A stretch of 64,000 nucleotides of DNA. Origin: Bacillota bacterium. GTDB lineage: Bacteria > Bacillota > DTU030 > DUMP01. The stretch is taken from positions 1 through 64,000 of the forward strand of contig JASKKP010000005.1 of NCBI GenBank assembly GCA_030154105.1, in the 5' to 3' direction. The translations under genes and the position numbers were made by a program. The notes under the pieces were generated by a model. That model did no database searches, was not told where the DNA came from, and worked only from the letters and a program-made list of their open reading frames with translations. Every line of letters starts with the position of its first letter. Positions within the stretch are counted from its first letter, which is position 1. This document shows, piece by piece, positions 50,873-58,715 of the stretch.

Positions 50873-52042
50873 ATGCTGATGGAACTTATAGCAATTCTTT
50901 TAGCCACAAAAGCCGGCGGCTGGTTGGCCCAAAGGCTCGGCCAGCCGGCCGTGCTGGGTGAGCTGATTGCCGGGGTAGTGCTCGGGCCTTCCGTGTTCGG
51001 GCTCCTGCACCCGTCGGAGTTGATCACCGACCTGGCGCAGCTGGGTGTGATCATTCTCATGTTTATCGCCGGCCTCGAAACCGACCTGCAGCAGCTGGGC
51101 GAGTCGGGCGGGCCGGCGCTCCTGGTGGCCAGCGGCGGCGTGGTGCTACCTTTTCTTGGCGGCGTTTTAGTGGGCCGCACCTTCGGTCTTTCTTGGGCGC
51201 AGAGTGCCTTCGCTGGCACCATCCTTACTGCTACCAGCGTCAGCATTTCGGCTCAGACCTTGCTAGAAATGAACCGCATCCAGAGCCGGGAGGGGGTAAC
51301 CATCCTGGGCGCGGCGGTGATCGACGACGTCTTGGGCATTATTGTGCTTACCCTGGTGGCGAGCTTCACCGGGACAAAGGGGGCCACCAGATCCGTGGTC
51401 GGTGTCCTTGAACACATGACCCTCTATTTCTTGGCGGCCGGGCTGGCCGGCTTGTTCGTCCTGCCGCACCTGGCCGGGTTTGTGGCCCAGCTTGATATCA
51501 GCGAAGGCCTTTTAACTTTTAGCCTGGTGGTGTGCCTGCTCTTTTCCTGGGGGGCGGAGGTCTCAGGCGTGGCGGCCATCACTGGGGCCTACCTGGCGGG
51601 CGTATTCTTTTCCCGCACCCCGTACGGCCGTAAGGTGGAAGACAGGGTGCAGGCGCTGGGCTACGCCTTGCTGGTGCCGGTTTTCTTCATCAACATCGGC
51701 CTCAACGCCCAGCTAGGCAGCATCCGGGGCAGCCTCATTGCGTTTAGTGCAGTATTTGTTGTCGTCGCCGTCCTCGGCAAGGTGCTGGGCTGCGGCTTGG
51801 GTGCCGGGCTGGCCCACTACCCCTGGGTAAGTGCGCTACGGGTGGGGGTGGGAATGATTGCCCGCGGTGAGGTGGGGATCATTGTGGCGGACCTGGGCCT
51901 GAAAGGCGGCATCATCGACCCAGCGCTTTACTCCATGGCGGTGTTGGTGGTACTTTTGACGACACTGGTTACGCCACCGCTTCTCAGGCTGGCGTTCGTA
52001 TTGGGCGGCGAGAAGGCCGTTCAGCATCAGACGGAGCCGTAA
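50873..52042 (+). CDS. CPA2-family cation:proton antiporter
   Basis: A 389-residue transporter with about twelve helices of the CPA2 (KefB/NapA) type. Signatures are QPAVLGELIAGVVLGPSVFG near the N-terminus and AAVIDDVLGIIVLTLVASF, where the Asp pair forms the ion site, with MIARGEVGIIVADLGLKGG later. No TrkA-N regulatory domain is attached. It exchanges Na+ or K+ for protons. A GGGGGAATAAACA site precedes the ATG. A PII-like protein is encoded 75 bases downstream and may regulate it. Confidence 0.9.
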   Translation: MLMELIAILLATKAGGWLAQRLGQPAVLGELIAGVVLGPSVFGLLHPSELITDLAQLGVIILMFIAGLETDLQQLGESGGPALLVASGGVVLPFLGGVLVGRTFGLSWAQSAFAGTILTATSVSISAQTLLEMNRIQSREGVTILGAAVIDDVLGIIVLTLVASFTGTKGATRSVVGVLEHMTLYFLAAGLAGLFVLPHLAGFVAQLDISEGLLTFSLVVCLLFSWGAEVSGVAAITGAYLAGVFFSRTPYGRKVEDRVQALGYALLVPVFFINIGLNAQLGSIRGSLIAFSAVFVVVAVLGKVLGCGLGAGLAHYPWVSALRVGVGMIARGEVGIIVADLGLKGGIIDPALYSMAVLVVLLTTLVTPPLLRLAFVLGGEKAVQHQTEP

Positions 52043-52117
52043 AAAGGGCTGTGCAGCAGGTTTTGTGCATTGAGTGGCGAATATGAAAAATGGTAAGAAA
52101 GGGGGCAGTGGGACCTC

Positions 52118-52477
52118 ATGAAGAAGGAAGGGGATAACTTGCATCTGTTGGTAATAGTCTTGAACAAGACTAACTTGCTGACAGAGGTGCTGGAGCTTCT
52201 GGCCGCGAAGGGGGCTAAAGGTGCCACCATCATCGACAGCGTGGGTATGGGGCGAACCTTAGTAAAATCAGGTTATTCGGGCCCGCTTGTGGCCAGCTTT
52301 ACCCGCGCCCTCAAAGGCTTGCCGCCTATGAACAAGACTATCTTTTCTGTACTGGACTCTAATGAAGTACTGGATGCGGCAGTCGCTGCCGTGCAGGCTT
52401 TTTTGGATCTTAAGGAGCCGGGATCAGGGATCATGTTTACCATGCCGGTACAAAACGTCTACGGCCTGGTGGAGTAA
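52118..52477 (+). CDS. PII-like signalling protein, probable antiporter partner
   Basis: A 119-residue protein with a ferredoxin-like PII pattern: strand HLLVIVLNKTNLLTEVLELL, then a glycine-rich GAKGATIIDSVGMGRTLVKSG and a final KTIFSVLDSNEVLDAAVAAVQAFL. The segment where GlnB has its long T-loop is short and lacks the uridylylated Tyr motif. PII-like proteins encoded next to membrane transporters (for example SbtB beside SbtA) bind adenine nucleotides and gate the transporter. The neighbour here is a CPA2 antiporter, so ion-flux control is a reasonable guess. The fold assignment is by pattern, not certain. Confidence 0.65.
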   Translation: MKKEGDNLHLLVIVLNKTNLLTEVLELLAAKGAKGATIIDSVGMGRTLVKSGYSGPLVASFTRALKGLPPMNKTIFSVLDSNEVLDAAVAAVQAFLDLKEPGSGIMFTMPVQNVYGLVE

Positions 52478-52490
52478 GAGTACGGGTAAC

Positions 52491-52524
52491 GGAAAGGGCC
52501 ACCCCTCGCAGGGTGGCCCTTTCC
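52491..52524. terminator. Bidirectional terminator between the PII-like gene and bioY
   Basis: GGAAAGGGCCACCC (52491-52504) pairs perfectly over 14 bp with GGGTGGCCCTTTCC (52511-52524) around CTCGCA. It lies between convergent genes, with A- and T-containing stem ends that can serve both directions. Confidence 0.85.
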
Positions 52525-52536
52525 TATAAGCTGGTT

Positions 52537-53097
52537 TTAACTTTGGGCGCCGGCCTGGCGCGGGACGAGACGGTGGGCCGCCAGGCGCTGCGCCGCCACG
52601 GCGGCCACGGCGCACTTGATGAGATCGCCCGGGATGAAGGGAAGCGCTCCCTTGGCTATGGCCGGGAGAAGGTCAATGTGAGCCACGAGGGCAAGCTGGG
52701 TTACACCCAGCGTGTAAACCACCAGAATCCCGCCCAACACATTAGCGCCGAAGATCCTGAGGAAGCTGGGCCTTGGGACCTGCTCGGTTAGGTAGCCAAT
52801 AAGCCAGGCGGCCAGCGGCCAGCTTAAAATGTAACCGCCGGTAGGCCCGGCGAACACGCCCGGCCCGCCGCTCCCGCCGGCGAACACGGGGAAGACGAGG
52901 CCGATAAGGTCGAAGACGGCGAGCGCCAAAAAGCCTAAGCGGCTTCCCAGGAGCGCGCCGGCCAACATTACGCCGAACGTTTGACCGGTAATGGGCACCG
53001 GGCTGAAGGGAAGGGGGATTTCCACGTAGCCCAAGGCGGTCATGAGGGCGGCGAAAACACCTATGTAAGCCATTTCGCGTAAACTAAGCTTTTGCAC
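52537..53097 (-). CDS. bioY: Biotin ECF transporter substrate-binding protein
   Basis: A 186-residue S-component with six helices and BioY signatures: REMAYIGVFAALMTALGYVE, ISPVPITGQTFGVMLAGALLG-type sequence at SPVPITGQTFGVMLAGALLG, and GPTGGYILSWPLAAWLIGYL. It binds biotin and works with a shared EcfA/T energising unit, not encoded here. The start is a GTG nine bases after AAGGAGG. A promoter whose -35 is overlapped by a BirA-type operator lies upstream, so expression should fall when biotin is plentiful. Confidence 0.95.
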   Translation of the reverse strand: MQKLSLREMAYIGVFAALMTALGYVEIPLPFSPVPITGQTFGVMLAGALLGSRLGFLALAVFDLIGLVFPVFAGGSGGPGVFAGPTGGYILSWPLAAWLIGYLTEQVPRPSFLRIFGANVLGGILVVYTLGVTQLALVAHIDLLPAIAKGALPFIPGDLIKCAVAAVAAQRLAAHRLVPRQAGAQS

Positions 53098-53156
53098 TCG
53101 AGCCTACCTCCTTATTCTCCGTGCTCAGCTTCGGGCCTTTTCGGCGAACCCCTTCC

Positions 53157-53185
53157 AGTATAGCTATTTCCCGGGAAATTGTCAA
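53157..53185 (-). promoter_or_regulatory. SigA-type promoter for bioY
   Basis: On the minus strand, TTGACA (53180-53185) and TATACT (53157-53162) are separated by 17 bases, about 60 bases before the bioY start. Confidence 0.85.
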
Positions 53186-53210
53186 CCATAACAAAAAATA
53201 TGGTTAACAT
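53179..53210. promoter_or_regulatory. BirA-type biotin operator
   Basis: TTGTCAACC (53179-53187) and GGTTAACAT (53202-53210) form an inverted repeat with a 14-base AT-rich spacer, the arrangement of Firmicute BirA sites. Its left arm overlaps the bioY -35 box. Confidence 0.8.
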
Positions 53211-53364
53211 ATCGGACGGTTAACGGCCGCCTTAGCCGGCCGTCGGCACGAAGTCCCTATCCCTCCCCGCGGCTCTTTCGTAATTTTTAGGCGAATTAAT
53301 AGGAGCTCAGGAGCATAGATCTATGTTGGGACCAGAGGAAATAAGGAAAGGGGAGCTTCCTGGG

Positions 53365-55038
53365 ATGCAGAGAAACCGCTGGTTTGTGGCTGTCACCTGC
53401 GTCGCTATGGCTGTGTTTTTGCTGACGAGTACCGGTCTGGCCGAGCCGGCTCCTTACGTCGTCTCCCCTGCAGTTCGAAATGTTTACCATAAGCTCATGT
53501 CCCAGCCGGCGGTAAAACAAGGCCTCGACTTCCTTAAAGCCGATCAGGAAAGGACCGTGGCCGAACAAAGGGAAATCTGCGCCATTCCGGCTCCGCCTTT
53601 CAAGGAGCAGATGAGGGCGCAAGACTATCTAAAGAGGCTGGCGGCCCTGGGGCTGAGGGACGTACAGATGGATGCCGAAGGCAACGTTTTCGGCCTACGC
53701 CCCGGAACGGGCGTCGGGCCCAAACTTTTAGTTGCGGCGCACCTCGATACCGTGTTCCCGGAAGGGACGGAGACCACGGTTAAAGAAAAGGACGGCAGGC
53801 TGTACGCGCCCGGCATTGCCGACGACGCGCGCGGGCTGGCCGCCCTCCTTTCCGTGCTCAGGGCTTTTAACGCCACCGGCATTAAGACGGTGGGGGACAT
53901 CATTTTCTGCGGCAACGTCGGGGAAGAAGGGCTGGGTGACCTGCGGGGAGTTAAGGCCCTCTTTCGGGATCACAAGGATATCGACGGCTTCATTTCCATC
54001 GACGGCAGCGGCTCCGAAAATATTACCTACTTGGCCACGGGTAGCCACCGATATGAGATCACTTACCAGGGGCCGGGCGGCCATAGCTTCGGTGCCTTCG
54101 GCCTTCCCAGCGCCATCCACGCTCTTGGGCGCGCCATTGCCAAGATTGCCGACCTTCAGACGCCAAGGGAACCTAAGACTACCTTTACCGTCGGTACCGT
54201 GAGCGGCGGGACCTCGGTCAACTCCATCGCCGCCGAGGCCAAAATGCAGGTCGACATGCGTTCCAACAGCGAAGAGGAACTCCTTAAACTGGAGGCCAAG
54301 TTCTTGGAGATAGTTAAGCAGGCGGCGGCAGAAGAAAACGCGCGCTGGGGCAGCGACAAGATGACGGTGGACATAAAGCTGGTCGGCGACCGCCCGGCCG
54401 GCACGCAACCGGCGTCCGCAACAATCGTCCAGGCGGCATGGGCGGCCACCGAAGCCGTCGGGCAGAGCCCCAAGTTGGGTGAACCGAGCAGCACCGATGC
54501 CAACCTGCCGATCAGTTTGGGCATTCCGGCCATTACCATCGGCGGCGGCGGCCGGGCCGGGGGCGGGCATTCCCCCGGCGAATGGTACGACCCCACGGAC
54601 GCTTACTTTGGGCCGCAGCGGATCTTTCTTACCATCCTCGGGCTGGTGGGCATGGAAGGGGTCTCGGAGCCCCTGCTCGTGAAGGGCGCCGGCCGCTCCC
54701 TTTCGCTGGAGGTAAACGGGGCAGCGCTTGCCGCGCCGGTCGCCCCTTACCGGCTCGGGAACCGGGTCATGATTCCCCTGCGCGCCGCGGCCGAGGCTCT
54801 GGGGGGAAAGGTAACCTACGAGCAGGCCTCTAAAAGCGTAGAGGTGGAGTTGGCCGGGCACGTGCTTCAGGTAACCCAGGGTTCTCCCCGAGCAACCTTA
54901 GACGGCCGGACGCTTGAGCTACCCCTGGCGGTGGGGGTTGTTCAGGACCGGACCATCGTGCCGCTGGAGGCCTTTACCGCTCTTAGCTTAAAAGTGGAAA
55001 TGGCCCAGGACGGGCAGTTGGTTAGGATAAAGCCATAA
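53365..55038 (+). CDS. Secreted M20 peptidase fused to a copper-amine-oxidase-N-like domain
   Basis: About 557 residues. A signal peptide (CVAMAVFLLTSTGLAEPAP) is followed by an M20 domain (to about residue 430) with LLVAAHLDTVFPEGTETTVK, PGIADDARGLAALLSVLRAF, CGNVGEEGLGDLRG and GGHSPGEWYDP supplying the metal and catalytic residues. The C-terminal 125 residues (LEVNGAALAAPVAPYRLGNR, MIPLRAAAEALGG, then TIVPLEAFTALSLKVEM) match the Cu_amine_oxidN1/stalk-like domain often attached to secreted Clostridial proteins, where it may bind the wall. The ATG at 53365 follows AAAGGGGAG. It probably hydrolyses peptides or acyl amino acids outside the membrane. Confidence 0.88.
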   Translation: MQRNRWFVAVTCVAMAVFLLTSTGLAEPAPYVVSPAVRNVYHKLMSQPAVKQGLDFLKADQERTVAEQREICAIPAPPFKEQMRAQDYLKRLAALGLRDVQMDAEGNVFGLRPGTGVGPKLLVAAHLDTVFPEGTETTVKEKDGRLYAPGIADDARGLAALLSVLRAFNATGIKTVGDIIFCGNVGEEGLGDLRGVKALFRDHKDIDGFISIDGSGSENITYLATGSHRYEITYQGPGGHSFGAFGLPSAIHALGRAIAKIADLQTPREPKTTFTVGTVSGGTSVNSIAAEAKMQVDMRSNSEEELLKLEAKFLEIVKQAAAEENARWGSDKMTVDIKLVGDRPAGTQPASATIVQAAWAATEAVGQSPKLGEPSSTDANLPISLGIPAITIGGGGRAGGGHSPGEWYDPTDAYFGPQRIFLTILGLVGMEGVSEPLLVKGAGRSLSLEVNGAALAAPVAPYRLGNRVMIPLRAAAEALGGKVTYEQASKSVEVELAGHVLQVTQGSPRATLDGRTLELPLAVGVVQDRTIVPLEAFTALSLKVEMAQDGQLVRIKP

Positions 55039-55077
55039 TGATGGGCCGTTAGCTTTTGTTTGAGCAGCCGTTAAGGT

Positions 55078-55116
55078 GAGACCGGGCGCGCCGTCTGTGC
55101 CCGGCTCTATCTTTTG
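55078..55116 (+). terminator. Intrinsic terminator after the M20 fusion gene
   Basis: GAGACCGGGC pairs with GCCCGGCTC (one bulge) around an 11-base loop, followed by TATCTTTTG. Confidence 0.75.
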
Positions 55117-55228
55117 TCGGGAACTCTTCCGGGGGAAGCCGCCATAAGGTGAGGTGCCGGCTCTGAGCCCCCGCTGCTCTTTTTACCGCCGCAGACCAGA
55201 AGAAATATTGGAACTAGGGCCTACGTTC

Positions 55229-56071
55229 TCAGGAGAGGTGCACACCGCCCGGGGCCGGCCGAACGAGCGGGTGCCCCTCCGGCTCGCGCTCGTGTGCCGT
55301 CTCTTCCCCGGGCAACGTCGGCACCTGCCCGAGCAGCTCATGCAGCCTTTGACGGGCGGCGGCAAAGGCCGGGTCTTCCACTTGCCGCGGCCGGGGAAGG
55401 TCGTTGGGCACCAGCGCGCGCACGCTGCCTCCCCTGGCCAGGACTACGATATGATCGGCCGTAATGAGGGCCTCTTCGATATTGTGAGTGACGAAGATAA
55501 CGGTAACCCGAGTTTCCGACCATATGTTGAGGAGCTCTGCCGTCAGCCCGGCGCGGGTGATGGCGTCCAGACTGGCAAAGGGTTCGTCCATGAGGAGCAC
55601 CGCCGGTTGCACCCCCAGCGCCCGGGCAATGGCTACCCGCTGTTTCATGCCTCCCGAGAGCTGGTGCGGGTAAAGGTGGACGTACTCTTCGAGGCCGACC
55701 AGCCTGAGATAAAAGCGGGCCAGGTCGCAGCACTCCTTTCGGCTCTTGTCCGGCCAGGCCAGGCGCAGGGCCAAAAGGACGTTGCCCAATACCGTGTGCC
55801 AGGGGAAGAGCTGACCCAGGTCCTGAAACACCATCATGCGGTCGCGCCCGGGGCCGGTTACCCTGCGCCCGGCGACCAAGATCTCACCGCTGGTTGGCTT
55901 CTCGAAACCGGCCAGGCAGCGAAGCAGGGTGGTTTTGCCGGAGCCGGAGGGGCCGATGATCGTCCAGAACTCGCCCGGCCCGACGGCGAAACTGACCTCT
56001 CTTAGGGCGACGATCTTCTGCCCTCCGGCGGCAAAGACCTTGCTTACCTGCCGGAATTCCACCTGCTTCAT
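55229..56071 (-). CDS. ABC importer ATP-binding protein (SsuB/TauB/NrtD-like)
   Basis: A 280-residue ATPase: Walker A GPSGSGKTT, Q-loop MVFQDLGQLFPW, signature LSGGMKQR, Walker B VLLMDEPFASLD and switch VTHNIEEAL. The FPWxTVLxNV pattern and short C-terminal tail place it in the nitrate/sulfonate/taurine importer group. GGGAGTGAGAGC precedes the ATG. The permease is encoded just upstream on the same strand, but no binding protein adjoins the pair, so the ligand is unassigned. Confidence 0.9.
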   Translation of the reverse strand: MKQVEFRQVSKVFAAGGQKIVALREVSFAVGPGEFWTIIGPSGSGKTTLLRCLAGFEKPTSGEILVAGRRVTGPGRDRMMVFQDLGQLFPWHTVLGNVLLALRLAWPDKSRKECCDLARFYLRLVGLEEYVHLYPHQLSGGMKQRVAIARALGVQPAVLLMDEPFASLDAITRAGLTAELLNIWSETRVTVIFVTHNIEEALITADHIVVLARGGSVRALVPNDLPRPRQVEDPAFAAARQRLHELLGQVPTLPGEETAHEREPEGHPLVRPAPGGVHLS

Positions 56072-56082
56072 GCTCTCACTCC

Positions 56083-56853
56083 CTATTCTGAACTCATGCC
56101 CCAGCGTTCGATGGTCTGGCGTTCCAGGAACTTATAGAGCAGGTTTTCCACCAAAAGACCGATGGCGATAATCACCAGCATGCCGGCGAAGACGGCCGGC
56201 ACCTCCAGGAAATACCGCTTCTTGTACAGGAACCAGCCCAGGCCGCCGTCTTTTCCCGAAGCCCCGAAAACCATTTCTGCGGCCACCGAAGCCTGCCAGG
56301 CCCGCGCCCAACCTACGCGCAGGCCGGCGATGATGGCCGGCAAGGCGGCCGGGAGCATCACGTTCCAGACCAGGCCGAAGCCCTTGAGGCCCAGGTTTTT
56401 GCCCACTTCTACCTGGGTAACCGGGACGGAGCGCAGGCCGGCGTGAATGCTGGCGGTGAGGGGCCAAAAGGCGGAGAAAAGGATGAGGAGCACGATGGAG
56501 TGTGGGCCGGTCTTAAACCAGAGGAGGAGTATGGGAAGGATGGCGATGGCCGGAAGCGGGTGCAGCACGGCCATGAGCGCCGAGAGGGCGTCGGCGCAGG
56601 CCGGAAAAAGCATGGCCAGGGAAGAAGCCAGGAAGGACGCCAGGATGGCCAGGCCAAGCCCGGTACCGATGAGCGACAGCGAGTACCAGGTGCGGCCGGC
56701 AATCTCGCCGTGAGCGATTTCACTGGCCAAACTGGCGAAAACGCTGCTTAGAGACGGAAACAAGAGCTCCGGCCAAAGGCGAAGCCGGGCCAGAAATTCC
56801 CAGACCAGGGCTAGGGCGCACAAAAACCCCACCTGGCGTACGTACCTAGGCAA
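56083..56853 (-). CDS. ABC importer permease (SsuC/TauC-like)
   Basis: A 257-residue permease with six helices and an importer EAA-type loop (VEVGKNLGLKGFGLVWNVML). A GTG at 56952 would add 33 non-homologous residues and lacks a ribosome site; the TTG at 56853, after AAAAGGGG, gives the usual family length of about 255 and is preferred. Family members transport aliphatic sulfonates, taurine, nitrate or riboflavin-like compounds. It is encoded between its ATPase and a YqhV-like gene, both also leftward. Confidence 0.82.
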   Translation of the reverse strand: MPRYVRQVGFLCALALVWEFLARLRLWPELLFPSLSSVFASLASEIAHGEIAGRTWYSLSLIGTGLGLAILASFLASSLAMLFPACADALSALMAVLHPLPAIAILPILLLWFKTGPHSIVLLILFSAFWPLTASIHAGLRSVPVTQVEVGKNLGLKGFGLVWNVMLPAALPAIIAGLRVGWARAWQASVAAEMVFGASGKDGGLGWFLYKKRYFLEVPAVFAGMLVIIAIGLLVENLLYKFLERQTIERWGMSSE

Positions 56854-56952
56854 ACGATCACCCCTTTTCCCGGAAATAGGCGGAGGGCGCACCCCCCGGT
56901 GCCAATCCCTGCCCAGTATATGCGGGGAAAGAGGCGGCTGGTGCCTGGGCAC

Positions 56953-57219
56953 CTAGAGCTGGGTGCTGGCCAGGATGAAGATGACGGCCCCTAAGAGTAA
57001 GACGACCTTAAGCGGCGGGACCCGCCCCGCCATCCCGGTCAAGCCCAGGCTGCTGACAATAAGAAAGATGGCCGGCCCGATAATGCCCAGCCAGGCATTG
57101 ATGCGAAAGGCGCTCTCTACCTGCCCGAACCGCAGCATAAGAAGCGCCGCCCCAACTTCCAGGCTTCCGGCCAAGACGCGCATCAGGGCCATGGCCCGCA
57201 CAAGGCTCTCTTCCGGCAT
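56953..57219 (-). CDS. DUF2619 (YqhV-like) membrane protein
   Basis: An 88-residue protein with three hydrophobic helices and the YqhV pattern: LVRAMALMRVLAGSLEVGAALLMLRF, then RINAWLGIIGPAIFLIVSSLGLTG. Bacillus YqhV is about 93 residues and is a mother-cell sporulation gene of unknown function. The ATG at 57219 is eight bases after GGGGAGGAG; longer in-frame starts add residues absent from the family. It lies directly upstream of the SsuC-like permease gene and could be co-transcribed with it, though the functions are not obviously linked. Confidence 0.7.
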   Translation of the reverse strand: MPEESLVRAMALMRVLAGSLEVGAALLMLRFGQVESAFRINAWLGIIGPAIFLIVSSLGLTGMAGRVPPLKVVLLLGAVIFILASTQL

Positions 57220-57370
57220 TTCCATCTCCTCCCCGTCGGCGACGAATAAAATGCGGCCGCGCTTCAAAACCTCTTTTTCGAGTATATGGGCAGAAGAAAC
57301 TCCTCAGACCAGAAAAGGTAATCTTCCAAAGGCGGCAGGAGAACGGCTCTGCCCGCCGAATTAGTAAAGC

Positions 57371-57387
57371 GAACGGCCCTTCCGTTC
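57371..57387. promoter_or_regulatory. 6-bp inverted repeat upstream of the 5-oxoprolinase cluster
   Basis: GAACGG (57371-57376) and CCGTTC (57382-57387) flank five bases, about 80 bases before the first gene of the cluster. It is a possible operator; no promoter elements were convincing beside it. Confidence 0.35.
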
Positions 57388-57467
57388 CGTATTAGAGGGA
57401 GGTGAAATTGCCCACGGGGTTTCCTTTCCGGAATTTTTAGTAAGCTCACAAAGAGGAGGAGGAACTC

Positions 57468-58688
57468 GTGGCCACTCTGCCGACATCCAGCCAGAGCGGC
57501 AGGCAAAAGACGACTGCCGGAGTCCTTCTTGGTGCCGCCTTCTTAATGGCTACCTCCGCCATCGGTCCTGGTTTTCTTACGCAAACGGCGGTTTTTACCG
57601 AGCAATTCAAGGCCAATTTCGCCTTCGTAATCCTGGCTTCGGTTATCCTTGATATTGGTGCCCAGCTTAACGTCTGGCGCATCATCACCATGTCCGGCCT
57701 GCGCGGGCAGGACGTAGCGAATAAGGTGCTCCCAGGACTGGGTTACTTCGTTGCCTTTTTGGTAGCCCTCGGTGGCCTGGCTTTCAACGTGGGGAATGTC
57801 GGCGGCGCAGCCATGGGCCTTAACGTGATCTTTGGCCTTAACTTCAAACTAGGAGCACTCATTTCAGCCTTAGTTGCCTTTTATATCTTCCTTTCCAAGG
57901 AAATGGGCAAGGCCATGGACAACTTCACCAAGTTCCTGGGTTTCGTCATGCTGGTTTTGACCCTTTATGTGGCCATTGTTACTAAACCGCCTGTGGGCGA
58001 AGCCGTACTGCGCATGGTGGCGCCTACGCACGTGCCGTTCCTGCCCATCGTCACCCTGCTGGGCGGCACTGTCGGAGGTTACATTACCTTTTCCGGCGGC
58101 CACCGGCTCTTAGATGCCGGTATCACCGGTCCCGAGCACCTCGGCGAGGTAACAAAAAGTTCGGTCACCGGTATTGTGATCGCCTCATTGATGCGCGTCC
58201 TTCTCTTCTTGGCCGTGCTGGGCGTGGTGGCTACCGGTGCCAAACTGGATCCGAAAAACCCGCCGGCTTCCGCCTTCCAAATCGGTGCCGGTCTCCTCGG
58301 TTACAAGATCTTCGGCATCGTTCTCTGGGCGGCGGCCATTACCTCGGTGGTAGGTGCTTCCTACACGTCGGTGTCGTTTTTGCGGACGCTACACAAATCC
58401 ATTGACCGCCACAACGCCAAATGGATTATCGGCTTCATTACAGCTTCAACGCTTCTTTTCATCACCGTGGAAAAACCCGTGGCCCTGCTCATCTTGGCCG
58501 GCTCGCTCAACGGCCTCATCCTCCCCATTACCTTGGGTACCATGCTCTTGGCCTCGCGGCGCAAGGACATCGTCGGCGACTACCGGCATCCTACCTGGAT
58601 GATCGTCTTCGGGGTGCTCGTCGTGGCCATTGCCCTTTACGCCGGGATAAATTCCCTCAAAGGCATGGCTGCGCTCTGGAGCCGGTAG
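57468..58688 (+). CDS. NRAMP-superfamily transporter of the pxp cluster (YcsG-like)
   Basis: A 406-residue polytopic protein of the NRAMP superfamily. Where metal transporters have DPGN in the first helix, this reads SAIGPGFLTQTAVF, and the sixth-helix MPH motif is replaced by FSGGHRLLDAGITG. The metal-binding residues are therefore missing. Bacillus YcsG, also beside the pxp genes, is similar. Transport of 5-oxoproline or a related acid is more plausible than metal transport, but is inference. The start is a GTG after AGGAGGAGGAACTC. It is the first gene of a five-gene cluster. Confidence 0.83.
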   Translation: MATLPTSSQSGRQKTTAGVLLGAAFLMATSAIGPGFLTQTAVFTEQFKANFAFVILASVILDIGAQLNVWRIITMSGLRGQDVANKVLPGLGYFVAFLVALGGLAFNVGNVGGAAMGLNVIFGLNFKLGALISALVAFYIFLSKEMGKAMDNFTKFLGFVMLVLTLYVAIVTKPPVGEAVLRMVAPTHVPFLPIVTLLGGTVGGYITFSGGHRLLDAGITGPEHLGEVTKSSVTGIVIASLMRVLLFLAVLGVVATGAKLDPKNPPASAFQIGAGLLGYKIFGIVLWAAAITSVVGASYTSVSFLRTLHKSIDRHNAKWIIGFITASTLLFITVEKPVALLILAGSLNGLILPITLGTMLLASRRKDIVGDYRHPTWMIVFGVLVVAIALYAGINSLKGMAALWSR

Positions 58689-58715
58689 CAATAAAAAACT
58701 TACGGGGGAATTCCC

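Noticed and set aside
53728-54861. A 377-codon open frame on the minus strand opposite the M20 fusion gene
   Set aside because: It is antisense to a well-conserved M20 domain and resembles no family. It is a shadow of high GC content.
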